NCBI GenBank assembly: GCA_045537895.1
Contig: JAZSQI010000012.1
Coordinates: 62,001 to 126,000 of the forward strand
Reading direction: 5' to 3'
Length of the DNA stretch: 64,000 nucleotides
Source of the DNA: CALXJE01 sp045537895
Lineage (GTDB): Bacteria; Bacillota; Clostridia; TANB77; CAG-465
The number at the start of each line of letters is the position of its first letter. Positions within the stretch are counted from its first letter, which is position 1. A program made the position numbers and the translations under genes. The notes under the pieces are model-generated. The model had not been told where the DNA came from and searched no databases. It was given only the letters and a program-made list of their open reading frames with translations. Positions 62,194 through 64,000 of this stretch are shown here, in pieces.

Positions 62194-64000
62194 TTAAAAA
62201 GTAACATTTTGTGTGTTTTTTAATACATCATTTATATATACAGATAATGTAGCTGTTGTATAGCCATTTACGCTAACATCTATACTATCATATGGAGAAG
62301 CTACTTTTTTCTCATATATAGTATTAGAAACTCCTTCTACTTTTGCAACAACTTTTACCATAACATCTTCCTCAGTTTCTTCTTCTATATAACTTGCAAC
62401 AGGTATTGTTACAACTTTAGATTTCTGTATTCTATTTACTGTAAGTTCAATTAATGTTCCTTCTTCTACTTCAGCATTTTGTTTTTGACTTTGTGAAAGT
62501 ACAATTCCATTTGCTTTAGTAGTATCTTCTGAATATGTAACATTAACTTTTAAATTTAATTCTTGAAGTGTATTTGTTGCCTCTTTTTCAGTCATTGTAA
62601 GCACTTTAGGAACAATAACTTTTTTCTTTCCATTTCCTTTACTTACAACTATCTTTACACTGTCCCCTGCTTTAAGCTTAGTTCCAGCCTCTACCTCTTG
62701 AGATATAACAATATTTTCTTGAACCTTTTCATCTACTTTAAATTCAAATTCAGGAACAAGCTCTAAAGCCTCTAAATCATATTTTATAACTGTATATTCT
62801 TTGCCAACAGTGTCTATCATTTCAACTTCCTTAGCACCTTTACTTACAACAACACTAATTCTATTTGATGGCAGCGTTTTACCTGCTTCTATAGATTGAG
62901 ACATAATCTGTCCATCTTCATATTCTGAACTAAATTCATATTTTTCTAATGATATCACCAGGCCTTGTTTTTCATATTCATCTTTTATATCTTCATATAC
63001 TTTTCCAAGTAGTTCAGGAGCTTCAGAAATAATTTCTTTATTATCGTCTACTTTTGAAACTAAATTAATTATTAGTCCTATTATTATTCCAACACAAACT
63101 ATTCCAATCCCAATTAATGTAAACATTAATTTCTTGTTTTTCTTCTTTCTTGTTGGAATCCCTAAAATATCATCCTTTATTTCTTCATCTTCTTTTTTTG
63201 TAGACACTTCTAATTCATCTTGTTTTTCTTCTGAGACATTTGTATTTCTTCTTGCTTGTTTTCTTGAATAACTATACGTAGCTTCACTATCTAAGTTTTT
63301 CTTTTCCCCTATATCTTTCATTCCTAAAATTGGTATTACTTGTGTTGCACCACTCATTATATCAGAATTAGATTTTAAGAATTTTTGCTCCGGATTATAT
63401 TTAGCATTAGTAAGATCATCTAATAGTTCAGTTGCAGTTTGGTATCTATCTGTAGTATTTTTTGACATTGCCTTCAAGATTATATCATTTAAACTAACTG
63501 GTATTTCAGGATTTACATCTTTAGGCGCTTTTGGTTCTTCTTGTATTTGCTTTAAAGCTACTGATACTGGAGAATCAGCATTAAAAGGAAGCTCACCTGT
63601 TACCATTTCATACATTACTATTCCTAGTGAATATATATCTGATTTTTCATCTGTATAGCCACCTTTAGCATGTTCTGGTGAAAAATAATGTACTGAGCCT
63701 ATTGTACTTGAACCAAGCGTAGTAATAGTTGCTGCTGAGCTCATTTTTGCTATACCAAAATCTGTAACTTTAGCTTGCGTCATGTTTCTTGTTAACACTA
63801 TGTTTTGTGGTTTTATATCTCTATGAACAATCTTTGATTTGTGTGCAGCTTCTAAAGCAGAAGCAATTTGAATAGATAAATTAATAGTTTCATCCACTGT
63901 TAATTTTCCTTTTGCTTCAACATAATCTTTTAAAGTATCTCCTTCTAAAAGCTCCATAACAATGTAATTTATACCATCATCTTCGCCAACATCATATACA
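62194..64000 (-). CDS. prkC: PASTA-domain Ser/Thr protein kinase (PrkC-type), 5'-truncated
   Basis: The frame stays open to the right edge, so the kinase N-terminus is outside the window. Visible are the hinge YIVMELLEG, HRD loop VHRDIKPQN, DFG and activation loop VTDFGIAKMSSAATITTLGS, and SPEHAKGGYTDEKSD. A basic juxtamembrane stretch, one membrane helix (near the IGIGIVCVGIIIGLI segment) and about three PASTA repeats follow outside, ending in a Val/Thr-rich domain of ~70 residues. It senses muropeptides or lipid II and phosphorylates cytoplasmic proteins. The cognate phosphatase gene (prpC), normally upstream, is outside the window. Confidence 0.95.
   Translation of the reverse strand, partial: VYDVGEDDGINYIVMELLEGDTLKDYVEAKGKLTVDETINLSIQIASALEAAHKSKIVHRDIKPQNIVLTRNMTQAKVTDFGIAKMSSAATITTLGSSTIGSVHYFSPEHAKGGYTDEKSDIYSLGIVMYEMVTGELPFNADSPVSVALKQIQEEPKAPKDVNPEIPVSLNDIILKAMSKNTTDRYQTATELLDDLTNAKYNPEQKFLKSNSDIMSGATQVIPILGMKDIGEKKNLDSEATYSYSRKQARRNTNVSEEKQDELEVSTKKEDEEIKDDILGIPTRKKKNKKLMFTLIGIGIVCVGIIIGLIINLVSKVDDNKEIISEAPELLGKVYEDIKDEYEKQGLVISLEKYEFSSEYEDGQIMSQSIEAGKTLPSNRISVVVSKGAKEVEMIDTVGKEYTVIKYDLEALELVPEFEFKVDEKVQENIVISQEVEAGTKLKAGDSVKIVVSKGNGKKKVIVPKVLTMTEKEATNTLQELNLKVNVTYSEDTTKANGIVLSQSQKQNAEVEEGTLIELTVNRIQKSKVVTIPVASYIEEETEEDVMVKVVAKVEGVSNTIYEKKVASPYDSIDVSVNGYTTATLSVYINDVLKNTQNVTF

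Noticed and set aside
1..64000. CRISPR arrays, rRNA, tRNA, tmRNA or insertion sequences
   Set aside because: Intergenic gaps are short and none shows a tRNA cloverleaf, rRNA block, repeat-spacer array or transposase.

Overview
The window is about 28-30 % GC, densely coded and free of phage or insertion-sequence genes. Gene content points to a low-GC Firmicute of the Clostridia type: hrcA-grpE-dnaK-dnaJ under a perfect CIRCE element, a primary sigma factor next to dnaG, gatCAB, a PASTA-domain Ser/Thr kinase, an AbrB/SpoVT-type regulator, queH, trmB, femX-type ligase and consensus TTGACA-17-TATAAT promoters with AGGAGG ribosome sites. I cannot name the species; an uncultured gut-type Clostridia lineage is a reasonable inference.

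Layout. 1-5.7 kb (+): a cyclic beta-1,2-glucan synthase split into two cistrons, the first cut by the window edge. 5.7-9.8 kb (+): an unusual sigma-region-4/alpha-CTD fusion protein, then tig, clpP and clpX. 9.8-12.7 kb: a mosaic with a decayed ORF, a LexA-controlled yneA-like division inhibitor, a Cys-rich mini-protein and a Xer-type tyrosine recombinase, the block being bracketed by two identical 25-bp sites. 12.8-17.7 kb (-): gatC-gatA-proS-gatB. 17.8-19.4 kb (-): two WG-repeat proteins. 19.6-25.6 kb (-): GNAT, a membrane-anchored protein, YibE/F, trmB, a membrane protein, rnr and secG. 25.7-26.6 kb (-): a protein with two Spo0A-C-like domains. 26.7-36.2 kb (-): one long colinear group ruvB-queH-(membrane-anchored protein)-thrS-LCP-cysS-femX-pgeF. 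36.4-37.1 kb (+): two small membrane proteins. 37.1-39.2 kb (-): a Clp-type AAA+ ATPase fused to an FtsH-type M41 zinc protease. 39.4-43.0 kb (+): a Cys/Lys/Glu-rich protein, murA, walJ, rlmH and abrB. 43.0-48.1 kb (-): smpB, a radical-SAM-like protein without its cluster cysteines, a membrane-anchored HExxH protein, a membrane protein, and a D,D-carboxypeptidase. 48.2-53.9 kb (-): a gene remnant, then rsmE-dnaJ-dnaK-grpE-hrcA. 54.0-59.3 kb (-): rpoD, dnaG, a polytopic membrane protein and a sugar nucleotidyltransferase. 59.4-64 kb (-): pfkA, rpe, rsgA and the 5'-truncated PASTA kinase.

The functional themes are protein quality control (tig, clpPX, DnaK system, the Clp-M41 fusion), translation (gatCAB, three aminoacyl-tRNA synthetases, smpB, rRNA/tRNA modification) and envelope growth (murA, LCP, femX, dacF-like, PASTA kinase, cyclic glucan). 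The most novel-looking items are the Clp-AAA/M41 fusion (37148-39193), the tandem Spo0A-C-like protein (25744-26574), the sigma4/alpha-CTD fusion (5802-6434), the cysteine-less radical-SAM homologue (43492-44925) and the duplicated palindromic site around the yneA-xer block (10097 and 11883). All functional calls come from reading motifs by eye; no database search was possible.
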